Under the pieces are notes generated by a model. That model was not told the origin of the DNA and made no database searches. It saw nothing but the letters and a program-made list of their open reading frames with translations. Shown piece by piece: positions 26,734-37,647 of a stretch of 64,000 nucleotides of DNA. This DNA is from Pseudomonas alcaligenes. Its GTDB lineage: Bacteria; Pseudomonadota; Gammaproteobacteria; Pseudomonadales; Pseudomonadaceae. Each line of letters starts with the position of its first letter. Within the stretch, counting starts at the first letter, position 1. The position numbers were made by a program, and so were the translations under genes. The DNA is taken from the NCBI RefSeq assembly GCF_014490745.1, contig NZ_LZEU01000001.1, positions 1,387,501 through 1,451,500 of the forward strand, given 5' to 3'.

Positions 26734-28515
26734 ATGAAACACAACGGTCTCACCCAGCCTTTCGTTTGCACGGCGCTGTTTGCCGCGATGAGCCTGGCCA
26801 GCCTGTCGGCCCATGCCGCGGTCAGCGATGAAGACATCAGCGCCAGTGGCAAGCGCACCGATCAGGTGGTGGTCAACGGTATCAACCAGCAGGGCCAGCG
26901 CTACAGCACCCTGGATACCCTGAACAGCAGCAACGTGCAGGAACTGCGGCCGGTCTGGGCGCTGTCCTTCGGTGGCGAGAAGCAGCGCGGCCAGCAGGCC
27001 CAGCCGATGATCAAGGATGGCGTGATCTATGTCACCGCCTCCTACTCGCGGGTGTTCGCGGCCGATGCGCGTACCGGCAAGAAACTCTGGCAATACGATG
27101 CGCGCCTGCCCGACGGCATCATGCCGTGCTGCGACGTGATCAACCGCGGCGTGGCCCTCTACGGCGACCTGGTGATCTTCGGCACCCTCGACGCCAAGCT
27201 AGTGGCACTGAACAAGGACACCGGCAAGGTGGTGTGGAAGAAGACCGTGGCCGACTACAAGGCTGGTTACTCCATCTCCGCGGCGCCGCTGATCGCCAAG
27301 GGCAAACTGATCACCGGCGTGGCCGGCGGCGAGTTCGGCGTGGTCGGCAAGATCGAGGCCTACGACCCGCAGAATGGCGAGCTGCTGTGGACCCGGCCGA
27401 CCGTGGAAGGCCACATGGGCTATGTCTACAAGGATGGCAAGGCCGTGGAGAACGGCATCTCCGGCGGCGCCCCGGGCAAGACCTGGCCGGGCGATCTGTG
27501 GAAAACCGGCGGCGCGGCACCCTGGCTGGGCGGCTTCTATGACCCGACCACCGATTCGCTGTTCTTCGGCACCGGCAACCCGTCGCCGTGGAACTCGCAC
27601 CTGCGTCCCGGCGACAACCTGTTCTCCTCCTCGCGCCTGGCGCTGAATCCGGAAGACGGCTCGATCAAGTGGCACTTCCAGACCACCCCGCACGACGGCT
27701 GGGACTACGACGGCGTCAACGAACTGGTGTCGTTCGACTACCAGGACGGCGGCAAGACCGTGCAGGCCGCGGCCACTGCCGATCGTAACGGCTTCTTCTA
27801 CGTGCTCGACCGCACCAACGGCAAGTTCATCCGTGGCTTCCCCTTCGTCGACAAGATCACCTGGGCCAAGGGCCTGGACAAGGACGGCCGGCCGATCTAC
27901 GACCCGACCCATCGTCCTGGCGCACCGGGCGCCGAGAAGAAGGGCAGCTCGGTGTTCGTCGCACCGTCCTTCCTCGGTGGCAAGAACTGGATGCCCATGG
28001 CCTACAGCCAGGACACCGGGCTGTTCTACGTGCCGTCCAACGAGTGGGGCATGGACATGTGGAACGAGGGCGTGGCCTACAAGAAGGGCGCGGCCTACCT
28101 CGGCGCCGGCTTCACCATCAAGCCGCTGAACGAGGACTACATCGGCGTGTTGCGCGCCATCGATCCGAAGAGCGGCAAGGAAGTCTGGCGCTACAAGAAC
28201 TACGCACCGCTGTGGGGTGGAGTGCTGGCGACCAAGGGCAACCTGGTATTCACCGGCAACCCGGAAGGCTACCTGATGGCCTTCGACGCCAAGAGCGGCA
28301 AGAAGCTCTACCAGTTCAACACCGGCTCGGGCGTGATCGCCTCGCCGATCACCTGGGAAATGGACGGCGAGCAGTACGTCACCGTGCTGTCCGGCTGGGG
28401 TGGTGCGGTACCGCTGTGGGGCGGCGAAGTGGCCAAGCGGATCAAGGATCTGGATCAGGGCGGGATGATCTGGACCTTCAAGCTGCCCAAGGCAGATGCC
28501 ATCGCCAAGCGCTGA
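26734..28515 (+). CDS. pedH: PQQ-dependent alcohol dehydrogenase, lanthanide-type (PedH-like)
   Basis: This 593-residue precursor has a signal peptide ending at AHA near 28. It is an eight-bladed quinoprotein with adjacent cysteines C132-C133 (PCCDV), which form the unusual vicinal disulfide over PQQ. Metal-site residues are E200, N282 and catalytic D324. D326, two residues after D324 in WDYDG, is the extra Asp that marks lanthanide-dependent enzymes. Calcium-type enzymes carry a small residue there. Length and sequence resemble PedH of P. putida more than ExaA/PedE (about 620-630 residues). It oxidises alcohols and aldehydes in the periplasm. The ATG at 26734 follows GAGGTAGC. A terminator follows the gene. 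It is the only PQQ dehydrogenase in the window. Confidence 0.93.
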   Translation: MKHNGLTQPFVCTALFAAMSLASLSAHAAVSDEDISASGKRTDQVVVNGINQQGQRYSTLDTLNSSNVQELRPVWALSFGGEKQRGQQAQPMIKDGVIYVTASYSRVFAADARTGKKLWQYDARLPDGIMPCCDVINRGVALYGDLVIFGTLDAKLVALNKDTGKVVWKKTVADYKAGYSISAAPLIAKGKLITGVAGGEFGVVGKIEAYDPQNGELLWTRPTVEGHMGYVYKDGKAVENGISGGAPGKTWPGDLWKTGGAAPWLGGFYDPTTDSLFFGTGNPSPWNSHLRPGDNLFSSSRLALNPEDGSIKWHFQTTPHDGWDYDGVNELVSFDYQDGGKTVQAAATADRNGFFYVLDRTNGKFIRGFPFVDKITWAKGLDKDGRPIYDPTHRPGAPGAEKKGSSVFVAPSFLGGKNWMPMAYSQDTGLFYVPSNEWGMDMWNEGVAYKKGAAYLGAGFTIKPLNEDYIGVLRAIDPKSGKEVWRYKNYAPLWGGVLATKGNLVFTGNPEGYLMAFDAKSGKKLYQFNTGSGVIASPITWEMDGEQYVTVLSGWGGAVPLWGGEVAKRIKDLDQGGMIWTFKLPKADAIAKR

Positions 28516-28530
28516 TCGCACCTGACACGC

Positions 28531-28562
28531 ACAAGCCGGCCACGCGCCGGCTTGTTCGTTTG
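28531..28562 (+). terminator. Terminator after pedH
   Basis: A perfect 10-bp stem ACAAGCCGGC/GCCGGCTTGT with a 5-base loop is followed by a T-rich TCGTTTG. It lies 15 bases past the pedH stop. Confidence 0.8.
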
Positions 28563-28583
28563 TGCCCCGGCCAAAGCGGCCGT

Positions 28584-28629
28584 CTACGACCAAGGCACCA
28601 TGGCCCGCCGCTGCGGCGCGGCGCCTAAT
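28584..28629 (+). promoter_or_regulatory. Candidate promoter of the chemoreceptor gene with the CTACGACCAAGGCACCATGG box
   Basis: The CCAA core is at 28590. CCTAAT follows at 28624, 34 bp downstream, as a -10-like hexamer. The gene starts at 28685. Confidence 0.45.
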
Positions 28630-28684
28630 GCTGCGACAACCAGAACAGGGCCGACGTCTGCAGTGGCCCGATGCGAGGTGCGCG

Positions 28685-30328
28685 ATGTTCGCCCAACGAT
28701 GGCTTTCCCTGCTGCCCGGCCTGCTCCAGTTGCTCGGGCTGCTTCTGCTGCTGTACTGGCAACCGCGTGGCTGGCTGGCGCTGGCCGCCTGCGTGCCGCT
28801 GCTGATCCTGTTGCTCGGCCTGCCGGCGCTGCTTCGTGGGCGGCGCTCGCCGGAGCCGGCAAGCACGGCCGACGAGGCGCTGGCCGGGCTCAGCCGCGAG
28901 CTGTCGCAGACCACCACGCACAATGCCCTGTCGGCCGCCGAGGTGGCCTATGCGGTGAAGCAGCTGGCCGCGCGCCAGGCCTCGCAACTGCAGGGTGCGG
29001 CCAGCATAGTGGCCAGCGCCGAAGTGATGATCGCCACCGAGGAGCAGACCCGCGTGCTCGGCCAGCAGGCCCTGGCGGCTGCCTGCGCGGTGCGCCACAG
29101 CAGCGACGACGGGCGCCAGGTGGTGCAGCAGAGCATCCAGCGCATGCACCAGCTGAGCGAGCGGGCCAGTGCCAGCCGCGAGCTGATCGAGGCCCTCAGT
29201 CAGCGCAGCGAGGATATCCAGCGGGTTACCCAGGTGATCCAGGCGATTGCCAGCCAGACCAATCTGCTGGCGCTCAACGCGGCCATCGAGGCGGCGCGGG
29301 CCGGCGAGTACGGGCGCGGTTTCGCGGTGGTCGCCGACGAGGTGCGCGGGCTGGCCGGGCGCACCGCCAGCGCCACCGAGGAGGTCGGCCAGATGGTCGG
29401 CGAGATCCAGCGCCAGACCGCCGCCGTGGTCGAGCAGATCCGCCAGCTGGCCGTGGATCTGACGGCCGGGGTCGGCACCGCCGAGCAGGCCGGCAGCAGC
29501 CTGGAGCATATCGCCGGGCTGGCGCAGGGGGTGGAAAGCCAGCTCGGCGAAATCGCCCGTGGCACCGAGGTCAATCGCGAGCAGCTGGGCAGCCTGTTCG
29601 CCGCCGTCGAGCAGATGCGCGTCGAACTGCTCGACAGCGAGGCCGACACCCGCCGCCTGGGCGCCGCGGCCGAGCGCCTGGAAGGGCAGGCCGAGCAGAT
29701 CAGCGAACGACTCAGCAGCGTGGCCCTGGACGACTACCACCAGCGCGCCTATGACCTGGCCCGCGATGGTGCCGCAGCGATTGCCGCGCAGTTCGAGAAG
29801 GATCTCGATAGCGGGAAGGTCAGCCTCGACGATCTGTTCGACCGCCACTACCAGGAGCAGCCCGGCACCTTCCCGAGCAAGTACCGCACACGCTTCGATG
29901 CCTACACCGACCGCGTCCTGCCGGCCATCCAGGAGCCCCTGCTGAGCGGCCACGAGGGCCTGGTGTTCGCCATCGCCTGCACCGCCGAAGGCTATGTGCC
30001 GACCCACAACCAGGCGTTCAGCGCGCCGCCCACGGGCGACCGCCAGCGCGACATGGCGGCCAGTCGCAGCAAGCGCCTGTTCAACGATCGCACTGGCATC
30101 CGCTGCGGCAGCCACCAGCAGCCGCTGCTGCTGCAGACCTACACCCGCGACACCGGCGAGCTGATGCACGACCTGTCGGTGCCGATCCATATCCGCGGCC
30201 GCCACTGGGGCGGCTTGCGCCTGGGCTACAAGCCGCAGCAGGCGCTGCGCGGCGAGCCAGTGCGGGATGGGCTAGGGTCAACGGCGCGACCGCCGGCGCA
30301 CCGCTTCCAAACATCTACTACCAAATGA
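28685..30328 (+). CDS. Methyl-accepting chemotaxis-type receptor with a C-terminal sensor domain
   Basis: This 547-residue protein has two close transmembrane helices at the N terminus ([19 protein letters not shown] and [17 protein letters not shown]) with almost no periplasmic part. The signalling domain contains [35 protein letters not shown]. After about residue 390 comes a C-terminal domain ([50 protein letters not shown]) of the type that ends many Pseudomonas chemoreceptors. The likely sensor is therefore cytoplasmic. ATG 28685 was preferred because of GAGGTG upstream; the frame is open earlier. Its place between pedH and exaC suggests taxis toward alcohols or their oxidation products. 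Confidence 0.86.
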   Translation: MFAQRWLSLLPGLLQLLGLLLLLYWQPRGWLALAACVPLLILLLGLPALLRGRRSPEPASTADEALAGLSRELSQTTTHNALSAAEVAYAVKQLAARQASQLQGAASIVASAEVMIATEEQTRVLGQQALAAACAVRHSSDDGRQVVQQSIQRMHQLSERASASRELIEALSQRSEDIQRVTQVIQAIASQTNLLALNAAIEAARAGEYGRGFAVVADEVRGLAGRTASATEEVGQMVGEIQRQTAAVVEQIRQLAVDLTAGVGTAEQAGSSLEHIAGLAQGVESQLGEIARGTEVNREQLGSLFAAVEQMRVELLDSEADTRRLGAAAERLEGQAEQISERLSSVALDDYHQRAYDLARDGAAAIAAQFEKDLDSGKVSLDDLFDRHYQEQPGTFPSKYRTRFDAYTDRVLPAIQEPLLSGHEGLVFAIACTAEGYVPTHNQAFSAPPTGDRQRDMAASRSKRLFNDRTGIRCGSHQQPLLLQTYTRDTGELMHDLSVPIHIRGRHWGGLRLGYKPQQALRGEPVRDGLGSTARPPAHRFQTSTTK

Positions 30329-30332
30329 GGAG
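30315..30332 (+). promoter_or_regulatory. CTACTACCAAATGAGGAG box upstream of exaC
   Basis: The copy overlaps the end of the chemoreceptor gene and lies 126 bp before exaC. CATACC at 30352 is the nearest -10-like sequence. Confidence 0.4.
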
Positions 30333-30440
30333 CGCTTCTGGCCCTTGGGCGCATACCCGCGCCGCAGAGCGGCTGCAAAGATTCGACCATGACCTGTCCC
30401 ATGCCCGGTGCAGGCTCCAACAGTAGAAGAGAGGCCCATC

Positions 30441-31961
<1,521 letters not shown>

Positions 31962-31969
31962 TCGACCTT

Positions 31970-32009
31970 GGCTGCGGTCGGTGCCTGGCACTGTCCGCAG
32001 CCTTTTTTT
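31970..32009 (+). terminator. Rho-independent terminator after exaC
   Basis: Stem GGCTGCGG/CCGCAGCC with a 17-base apical part is followed by seven T residues. It begins 8 bases after the exaC stop. Confidence 0.9.
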
Positions 32010-32118
32010 CATCGTGCACAGGGACTGTGCGGATCGGTCGGCAGGCTGCACTGGGCGGCCGGCGAGCGGCGCATGCGCGGTTCGCTGGCAGCGTTTACCC
32101 GTCGACGGATCGTCATCG

Positions 32119-32146
32119 GCGCGGCCCATGGGTCGCGCTTTTTTTT
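32119..32146 (+). terminator. Second strong terminator between exaC and pqqA
   Basis: Stem GCGCGGCC/GGTCGCGC (one G-T pair) with loop CATG is followed by eight T residues. It is 110 bp after the exaC terminator with no annotated gene between, so it may end an unannotated short transcript or act as a backup. Confidence 0.85.
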
Positions 32147-32223
32147 ACCCGGAATTCCCCTGGGGGCAGCGCGCGCAGCGGCTTCTGCTGTCCGGATGCG
32201 CACGGCGTACAGAAGCCTGCGGG

Positions 32224-32289
32224 CCTACCAAGGTCAGCGCAATCTACTCCCAAAGTACCATTTGGCCGCCTGCCGTCCGGGGGCTTAAT
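32224..32289 (+). promoter_or_regulatory. Candidate pqqA promoter with two regulatory boxes
   Basis: CCTACCAAGGTCAGC (32224) and CTACTCCCAAAGTACCATTTGG (32244) lie in tandem. CTTAAT at 32284, 34 bp after the second CCAA core, is a -10-like hexamer. pqqA starts at 32334. Confidence 0.5.
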
Positions 32290-32333
32290 GGAGTTGCCGG
32301 AATGCCCCGGCGGCATAACAAGAGGAAGTTGCG

Positions 32334-32405
32334 ATGTGGACTAAACCCGCCTTCACCGACCTGCGCATTGGTTTCGAAGTGACCCTCTACTTCGCCAATC
32401 GCTGA
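32334..32405 (+). CDS. pqqA: PQQ precursor peptide PqqA
   Basis: The 23-residue peptide MWTKPAFTDLRIGFEVTLYFANR ends in a normal stop. PQQ is made from its Glu15 and Tyr19, which lie in the conserved E-V-T-L-Y motif. PqqE with PqqD links the two side chains, and peptidases then cut them out. A strong ribosome site (AGAGGAAG) precedes the ATG. The gene is followed by pqqB after 45 bp. Confidence 0.97.
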   Translation: MWTKPAFTDLRIGFEVTLYFANR

Positions 32406-32450
32406 GCCCCGTGCCCCGGTTCTGCCGGGGCCTTCCGTCGGTACCTCGCC

Positions 32451-33362
32451 ATGTACATACAGATTCTCGGCTCCGCCGCTGGCGGCGGTTTCCCCCAGTG
32501 GAACTGCAATTGCCGCAACTGCCACGGGCTGCGCAGCGGCAGCCTGAAGGCGCGGCCGCGCACCCAGTCGTCGATTGCCCTGTCCGATGACGGCGTGCAC
32601 TGGATCCTGTGCAACGCCTCGCCGGATATCCGCGCGCAGATCGATGGCTTCGCCCCCCTGCAGCCGGCCCGCGCCGTGCGTGACAGCGGCATCGCCGCGG
32701 TGATCCTGCTGGACAGCCAGATCGACCACACCACCGGCCTGCTCAGCCTGCGCGAAGGCTGCCCGCACCAGGTCTGGTGCACGCAGATGGTCTACCAGGA
32801 TCTGAGCAGCGGCTTTCCGCTGTTCAACATGCTACGCCACTGGCCGGGCGGCGGCCTGCACTGGCAGCCGATCGACCTGACCGGCAGCTTCATCGTCCCG
32901 GCCTGTCCGAACCTGCTGTTCACCCCGCTGCCGCTGGACAGCGCGGCGCCGCCCTATTCGCCGCACCGCAACGACCCGCGCCCCGGCGACAACATCGGCC
33001 TGCTGGTGCGCGACCTCAACACTGGCGGCACGCTGTTCTACGCCCCCGGCCTGGGCCGGGTAGACGAGGCGCTGCGGGCACGCATGGCCAGCGCCGACTG
33101 CCTGCTGGTGGACGGTACCTTCTGGCAGGACGACGAAATGATCCGCTGCGAAGTCGGCAGCCAGCTCGGCAGCGCCCTCGGCCACCTGCCGCAGAGCGGC
33201 GCCGGCGGCATGCTCGCGGTGCTCGACGGCCTGCCGGCGCGCAAGGTGCTGATCCACATCAACAACACCAACCCGATCCTCGACGAGAACTCGGCCGAGC
33301 GCGCCGAGCTGAGTGCGCGTGGCATCGAGGTCGCCTTCGATGGCATGAGCATCGAGTTGTAG
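32451..33362 (+). CDS. pqqB: PQQ biosynthesis protein PqqB
   Basis: This 303-residue metallo-beta-lactamase-fold protein acts late in PQQ synthesis as a hydroxylase of the Glu-Tyr intermediate. The N-terminal zinc cluster motif is in [12 protein letters not shown]. The [14 protein letters not shown] segment replaces the canonical HxHxDH. Family blocks such as [21 protein letters not shown] and HINNTNPIL are present. The length is typical. It lies 45 bp after pqqA and 84 bp before pqqC. Confidence 0.95.
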   Translation: MYIQILGSAAGGGFPQWNCNCRNCHGLRSGSLKARPRTQSSIALSDDGVHWILCNASPDIRAQIDGFAPLQPARAVRDSGIAAVILLDSQIDHTTGLLSLREGCPHQVWCTQMVYQDLSSGFPLFNMLRHWPGGGLHWQPIDLTGSFIVPACPNLLFTPLPLDSAAPPYSPHRNDPRPGDNIGLLVRDLNTGGTLFYAPGLGRVDEALRARMASADCLLVDGTFWQDDEMIRCEVGSQLGSALGHLPQSGAGGMLAVLDGLPARKVLIHINNTNPILDENSAERAELSARGIEVAFDGMSIEL

Positions 33363-33446
33363 GGCATGCGGGGCCGCACTGGCCGCGCGCAGCAGAACCT
33401 AGACCGGATGAGCCAGGCGCAAGCCCGGTACCCGGCGGAGAAGACG

Positions 33447-34199
33447 ATGAACCAGACAGCCATGAGCCCCAGCGAATTCGAGCAGGCCCTGCGTGCCAAG
33501 GGCGCCTGCTATCACATTCACCACCCGTTCCATGTCGCCATGTACCAGGGCCGCGCCAGCCGCGAGCAGATCCAGGGCTGGGTGGCTAACCGCTTCTACT
33601 ACCAGGTGAACATCCCGCTCAAGGATGCTGCGATCCTGGCCAACTGCCCTGATCGCGACACCCGCCGCGAGTGGATCCAGCGCATCCAGGATCACGATGG
33701 CGCCCCAGGTGAGGAGGGCGGCATCGAGGCCTGGCTGCGCCTGGCCGAGGCAGTCGGCCTGCAGCGTGAGCAGGTGCTGTCGCAGGAGCTGGTGCTGCCC
33801 GGGGTGCGCTTCGCCGTGGATGCCTACGTCAACTTCGCCCGCCGCGCCAGCTGGCAGGAAGCGGCCAGCAGCTCGCTGACCGAGCTGTTCGCCCCGCAGA
33901 TCCACCAGTCGCGCCTGGACAGCTGGCCGCAGCACTACCCGTGGATCGATCCGGCCGGCTACGACTACTTCCGCAAGCGCCTCAAGGAAGCGCGCCGCGA
34001 TGTCGAGCATGGCCTGCGCATCACCCTCGAGCACTACCGCACCCGCGAGGCCCAGGAACGCATGCTGGAAATCCTGCAATTCAAGCTCGACGTACTGTGG
34101 AGCATGCTCGACGCCATGAGCATGGCCTACGAGCTGGAACGCCCGCCCTACCACACAGTGACCCGCGAACGGGTCTGGCACCGGGGGATCGCGCTATGA
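33447..34199 (+). CDS. pqqC: Pyrroloquinoline-quinone synthase PqqC
   Basis: This 250-residue enzyme, the exact usual size, makes the final oxidation and ring closure to PQQ. Family blocks are [47 protein letters not shown] and the C-terminal [19 protein letters not shown] 33447 was chosen by this length and by GGCGGAGAAG upstream. An in-frame ATG at 33366 would give an unusual extension. The stop overlaps the pqqD start in ATGA. Confidence 0.96.
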   Translation: MNQTAMSPSEFEQALRAKGACYHIHHPFHVAMYQGRASREQIQGWVANRFYYQVNIPLKDAAILANCPDRDTRREWIQRIQDHDGAPGEEGGIEAWLRLAEAVGLQREQVLSQELVLPGVRFAVDAYVNFARRASWQEAASSSLTELFAPQIHQSRLDSWPQHYPWIDPAGYDYFRKRLKEARRDVEHGLRITLEHYRTREAQERMLEILQFKLDVLWSMLDAMSMAYELERPPYHTVTRERVWHRGIAL

Positions 34200-34561
34200 C
34201 TGCCGTGCTCGCCGACACCACTCGCCGCCCGCTGCCCGGGCCTGCCGAGGCACCGCCGCGTGCCGCTGACGGAGACTCGACCTTGAACGATTGCATCCTG
34301 CTCAAAGTGCCGAGCATCCGCCGCGGCTTCCGTCTGCAGTTCGAGCCGGTGCAGGGCTGCCACGTGCTGCTCTACCCGGAGGGCATGATCAAGCTCAACG
34401 ACAGCGCCGGCGAGATCCTGCGCGAAGTGGACGGCCGGCGCTGCGTGGCGACCATCATCGCCGACCTGCAGGGACGCTTCCCGGAAATCCCGGGTATCGA
34501 CGAAGACATCCTGGCGTTTCTCGAGGTGGCCCATGCACAGTTCTGGATCGAGCTTCAGTAA
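34196..34561 (+). CDS. pqqD: PqqA-binding protein PqqD (peptide chaperone)
   Basis: PqqD holds the PqqA peptide for the radical-SAM enzyme PqqE. The core [56 protein letters not shown] is characteristic. ATG 34196 in an ATGA overlap with pqqC gives 121 residues, about 29 more than usual. A TTG at 34283 would give the common length near 92. The Pro/Ala-rich extra part (residues 1-29) has no clear fold, so the real start is uncertain. The end overlaps pqqE by 29 bp. Confidence 0.9.
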   Translation: MTAVLADTTRRPLPGPAEAPPRAADGDSTLNDCILLKVPSIRRGFRLQFEPVQGCHVLLYPEGMIKLNDSAGEILREVDGRRCVATIIADLQGRFPEIPGIDEDILAFLEVAHAQFWIELQ

Positions 34562-35687
34562 GCCCGGGCATGAGCCCGGCCCGCCGTTCTGGCTGCTGGC
34601 CGAGCTGACCTACCGTTGCCCGCTGCAGTGCCCGTACTGCTCCAACCCGCTGGACTTCGCCCGCCAGGGCGAGGAGCTGTCCACGGCCGAATGGATCGAG
34701 GTATTTCGCCAGGCCCGAGAACTGGGCGCCGCCCAGCTGGGCTTTTCCGGTGGCGAGCCGCTGGTGCGCCAGGACTTGCCGGAGCTGATCCACGCGGCCC
34801 GCGAGCTGGGCTACTACACCAACCTGATCACCTCCGGCATCGGCCTCACCGAAGCCAAGGTGGCGGCCTTTGCCGAGGCCGGGCTGGATCATATCCAGAT
34901 CAGCTTCCAGGCCGCCGACGAGGAGCTCAACAACCTGCTCGCCGGCAGCGGCAAGGCCTATGCGCAGAAGGTCGCCATGGCCCGTGCGGTGAAGGCCCAC
35001 GGCTACCCGATGGTGCTCAACTTCGTCACCCACCGGCACAACATCGACCGCATCGAGCAGATCATCGAGCTGTGCCTGGAGCTAGAAGCCGACTTCGTCG
35101 AGCTGGCCACCTGTCAGTTCTACGGCTGGGCCCAGCTCAACCGCGCCGGCCTGCTGCCGAGCAAGGCGCAGCTGGAGCGTGCCGAACGCATCACCAACGA
35201 GTATCGGGCCAGGCTGGCGGCGCAGAATCATCCGTGCAAGCTGATCTTCGTCACCCCCGACTACTACGAGGAGCGCCCCAAGGCCTGCATGAACGGCTGG
35301 GGCAACCTGTTCCTCGACGTCACCCCGGATGGCACCGCGCTGCCGTGCCACAGCGCGCGCCAGCTGCCGGTGCAGTTCCCCAATGTGCGCGAGCACGACC
35401 TGCGCCATATCTGGTACGACTCCTTCGGCTTCAACCGCTTCCGTGGCGATGACTGGATGCCCGAGCCCTGCCGCAGCTGCGACGAGAAGGCCAAGGACTT
35501 CGGCGGCTGCCGCTGCCAGGCCTTCCTGCTCACCGGCGATGCCAGCAACGCCGACCCGGTGTGCAGCAAGTCGGCGCACCACGGCCAGATTCTCGCCGCG
35601 CGCGAGGAGGCCGAGCACGCACCGCTGGGGCTGGAGAGCCTGACGTTCCGCAATGAAAAAGCCTCGCGGATCATCTGCAAGGCCTGA
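34533..35687 (+). CDS. pqqE: PqqA peptide cyclase PqqE (radical SAM)
   Basis: This 384-residue radical-SAM/SPASM enzyme links Glu and Tyr side chains of PqqA. The [4Fe-4S] motif is C29-x3-C33-x2-C36 (RCPLQCPYC). FSGGEPL follows. The C-terminal SPASM part has many cysteines ([38 protein letters not shown]) for auxiliary clusters. The 29-bp overlap with pqqD fits the PqqD-PqqE partnership. The gene ends just before pqqH. Confidence 0.96.
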   Translation: MHSSGSSFSKPGHEPGPPFWLLAELTYRCPLQCPYCSNPLDFARQGEELSTAEWIEVFRQARELGAAQLGFSGGEPLVRQDLPELIHAARELGYYTNLITSGIGLTEAKVAAFAEAGLDHIQISFQAADEELNNLLAGSGKAYAQKVAMARAVKAHGYPMVLNFVTHRHNIDRIEQIIELCLELEADFVELATCQFYGWAQLNRAGLLPSKAQLERAERITNEYRARLAAQNHPCKLIFVTPDYYEERPKACMNGWGNLFLDVTPDGTALPCHSARQLPVQFPNVREHDLRHIWYDSFGFNRFRGDDWMPEPCRSCDEKAKDFGGCRCQAFLLTGDASNADPVCSKSAHHGQILAAREEAEHAPLGLESLTFRNEKASRIICKA

Positions 35688-35694
35688 TGCCGGC

Positions 35695-37533
35695 ATGGGT
35701 AGCCATGACGCGCTCGAGCCATCCTGGTCGGCTTCCCAGGCCGCCGCGGCTGCGCGTGATTTCGCCGAGCTGCATGCCGCCCATGGCGGCCTGCTGTGGG
35801 TCGAGTTCGATCCCGTTCAGGCGCGCTGTGCGCTGCTGTGGTGGCACGTCGGCCAGCGCCGCGAGCTGACGCCGCCCGGCTTCTCGGTGCGCAGCAAGGT
35901 CTACGAGTACGGCGGTGGCGCCTGTTGCCCGACCGCCACGGGCGTGGCTTTCGTCAACGAGGCGGATCAGCAGGTCTACCACCTCGAACTGGCGCCCGGC
36001 AGTAGCCCGCAGGCGCTCGGCGGGCGCCCCGGTTGCCGCTATGGCGACCTGGCTTTCGTCGCTGCCTGGCAGGCGCTGCTGGCCGTGGAGGAAAGCCGCG
36101 AGGAAGGCGCAGTGCTGCACCGCATCGTGCGCCTGGGCCTGGATGGGCGCCGCCGGGTGCTGGTGGAGGGCGCCGACTTCTATGCCGCACCGACTGTCGA
36201 TGCACAGGCCAGGCGCCTGGTGTGGATCGAGTGGCAACGCCCGCACCTGCCGTGGACGACCACCCGCCTGTACCAGCGCCAGTTCGACGGGCAGGACTGG
36301 GGGCGTAGCGAATGCCTGGCCGGCAGTGCGGGCGGCGAATCCCTGCAGCAGCCGCGCTTCGATGCTCAGGGCCGGCTGTGGGTGATTTCCGATCGCCAGG
36401 GCTGGTGGCAGCCCTGGCTGTGCGAGCCGGGCGCCAGTAGCCCGCTGATGCCACCCCACGACCATGCACCGGCACCCTGGCAGCTGGGCGGGCGCAGCTT
36501 CCTTGCACTGGAGTCGGGCGGCTTGCTGGCCAGCCGCAGCGAGCAGGGCGACGCTGTGCTGGTGGAATACCTGCCCGATGGTGGCGAGCGCCGCCTGGCC
36601 GGCGAGTTCCGCCGCTTCCGCGCCCTGGCGGCGGATGCCGGGCATTTCTACTGCATCGCCGGTTCGCCGCAGCGCTTGCCGGCGGTACTGGCGATAGCCC
36701 GGGATAGCGGCCAGGTGCAGGTTCTTGCCGGCGGCGAGGAGCCGCTGGCGCCCGCGCAGCTGTCGTTGCCCGCGGCCTTCAGCTACCCCAGCGGTGCCGG
36801 CGAAACTGCCCATGGCTACTTCTACGCCGCCCAGGGCGGCGAGCCCAACCCGCCGCTGCTGGTGTTCCTGCATGGCGGGCCGACGTCGGCCTGCTACCCG
36901 GTGTTCGATGCACGCATCCCGTTCTGGACGCAGCGCGGTTTTGCCGTGGCCGACCTCAACTACCGTGGCAGCAGTGGCTTCGGCCGGGCCTACCGGCTGC
37001 GCCTGCAGGAAAGCTGGGGGCAGATCGAGGTGGAGGATATCCGCGCCGCCATCGCGCACCTGGCGGCAGCCGGGCACATCGACCCGGCGCGGGTGTTCGT
37101 GCGCGGCGCCAGTGCCGGTGGCTACAGCGCGCTGTGCGCCCTGGCCCGGCTACCCGGCCTGCGCGGCGGCGCCAGCCTGTACGGGGTCAGCGACCCGCTG
37201 GCGCTGCGCCGGGTTACCCACAAGTTCGAGGCGGACTACCTCGACTGGCTGCTTGGCGACCCGCAACGGCACCCCGCTCGCTACCGCGAGCGCACACCGC
37301 TGCAGCAGGCCGGGCGTATCCGCGTGCCGGTGATCTTCTTCCAGGGCGGGCGCGATGCCGTGGTGGTGCCGCAGCAGACCGAAGCCATGGTGGCGGCCCT
37401 GCGCGACAACGGCGTGGCGGTGGAGTACTGCCTGTTCGCCGACGAAGGTCACGGCTTTCGCCAGGCCGTGCACCTGGCCGAGGCGCTGCAGCGCGAGTGG
37501 CATTTCTACTGCGCGCTGCTGGCCTCGACCTGA
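35695..37533 (+). CDS. pqqH: PqqH-type S9 prolyl-oligopeptidase
   Basis: This 612-residue serine peptidase of the prolyl-oligopeptidase family has an N-terminal beta-propeller (about 1-370). The C-terminal hydrolase domain has the nucleophile motif GASAGGYSA, the Asp in FQGGRDAVV and the His in ADEGHGF. The equivalent gene (PA1990) follows pqqE in P. aeruginosa and is thought to degrade PqqA-derived peptides together with PqqF. ATG 35695 lies 7 bp after the pqqE stop. An ATG at 35653, inside pqqE, is also possible. Confidence 0.9.
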   Translation: MGSHDALEPSWSASQAAAAARDFAELHAAHGGLLWVEFDPVQARCALLWWHVGQRRELTPPGFSVRSKVYEYGGGACCPTATGVAFVNEADQQVYHLELAPGSSPQALGGRPGCRYGDLAFVAAWQALLAVEESREEGAVLHRIVRLGLDGRRRVLVEGADFYAAPTVDAQARRLVWIEWQRPHLPWTTTRLYQRQFDGQDWGRSECLAGSAGGESLQQPRFDAQGRLWVISDRQGWWQPWLCEPGASSPLMPPHDHAPAPWQLGGRSFLALESGGLLASRSEQGDAVLVEYLPDGGERRLAGEFRRFRALAADAGHFYCIAGSPQRLPAVLAIARDSGQVQVLAGGEEPLAPAQLSLPAAFSYPSGAGETAHGYFYAAQGGEPNPPLLVFLHGGPTSACYPVFDARIPFWTQRGFAVADLNYRGSSGFGRAYRLRLQESWGQIEVEDIRAAIAHLAAAGHIDPARVFVRGASAGGYSALCALARLPGLRGGASLYGVSDPLALRRVTHKFEADYLDWLLGDPQRHPARYRERTPLQQAGRIRVPVIFFQGGRDAVVVPQQTEAMVAALRDNGVAVEYCLFADEGHGFRQAVHLAEALQREWHFYCALLAST

Positions 37534-37622
37534 GCGCGGCAGCCCAGGCCGGACGCCGCTTCCCCATGGGGCCAAGGTCGCATTGCAAAGGTGGGGGATT
37601 TCAGTAGGCTGGAATCATCGCC

Positions 37623-37633
37623 AATAACAACAA
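37623..37633 (+). promoter_or_regulatory. A-rich tract before ercA (candidate Hfq/Crc site)
   Basis: AATAACAACAA lies 14 bases before the ercA start and matches AANAANAANAA well. It covers the region where the ribosome site should be. Confidence 0.5.
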
Positions 37634-37647
37634 TGCAGGCTGTGGTC

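Larger units (their letters stand above)
31962..32333 (+). other. Intergenic region exaC-pqqA
   Basis: This 372-base gap has two terminators (31970-32009 and 32119-32146), two copies of the island's regulatory box (32224 and 32244) and the pqqA leader. About 75 bases between the terminators hold nothing I recognise. They are long enough for a small RNA ending at the second terminator, which has no other obvious gene to serve. Confidence 0.6.

Noticed and set aside
32224..32240. First of the two boxes before pqqA as the main promoter element
   Set aside because: No -10-like sequence lies at the spacing seen for other copies; the second box fits better. It is kept only as part of the pair.
37590..37625. 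GCAAAGGTGGGGGATTTCAGTAGG before ercA as another copy of the regulatory box
   Set aside because: It lacks the ACCAAG core and the -10 spacing, so it was not counted.
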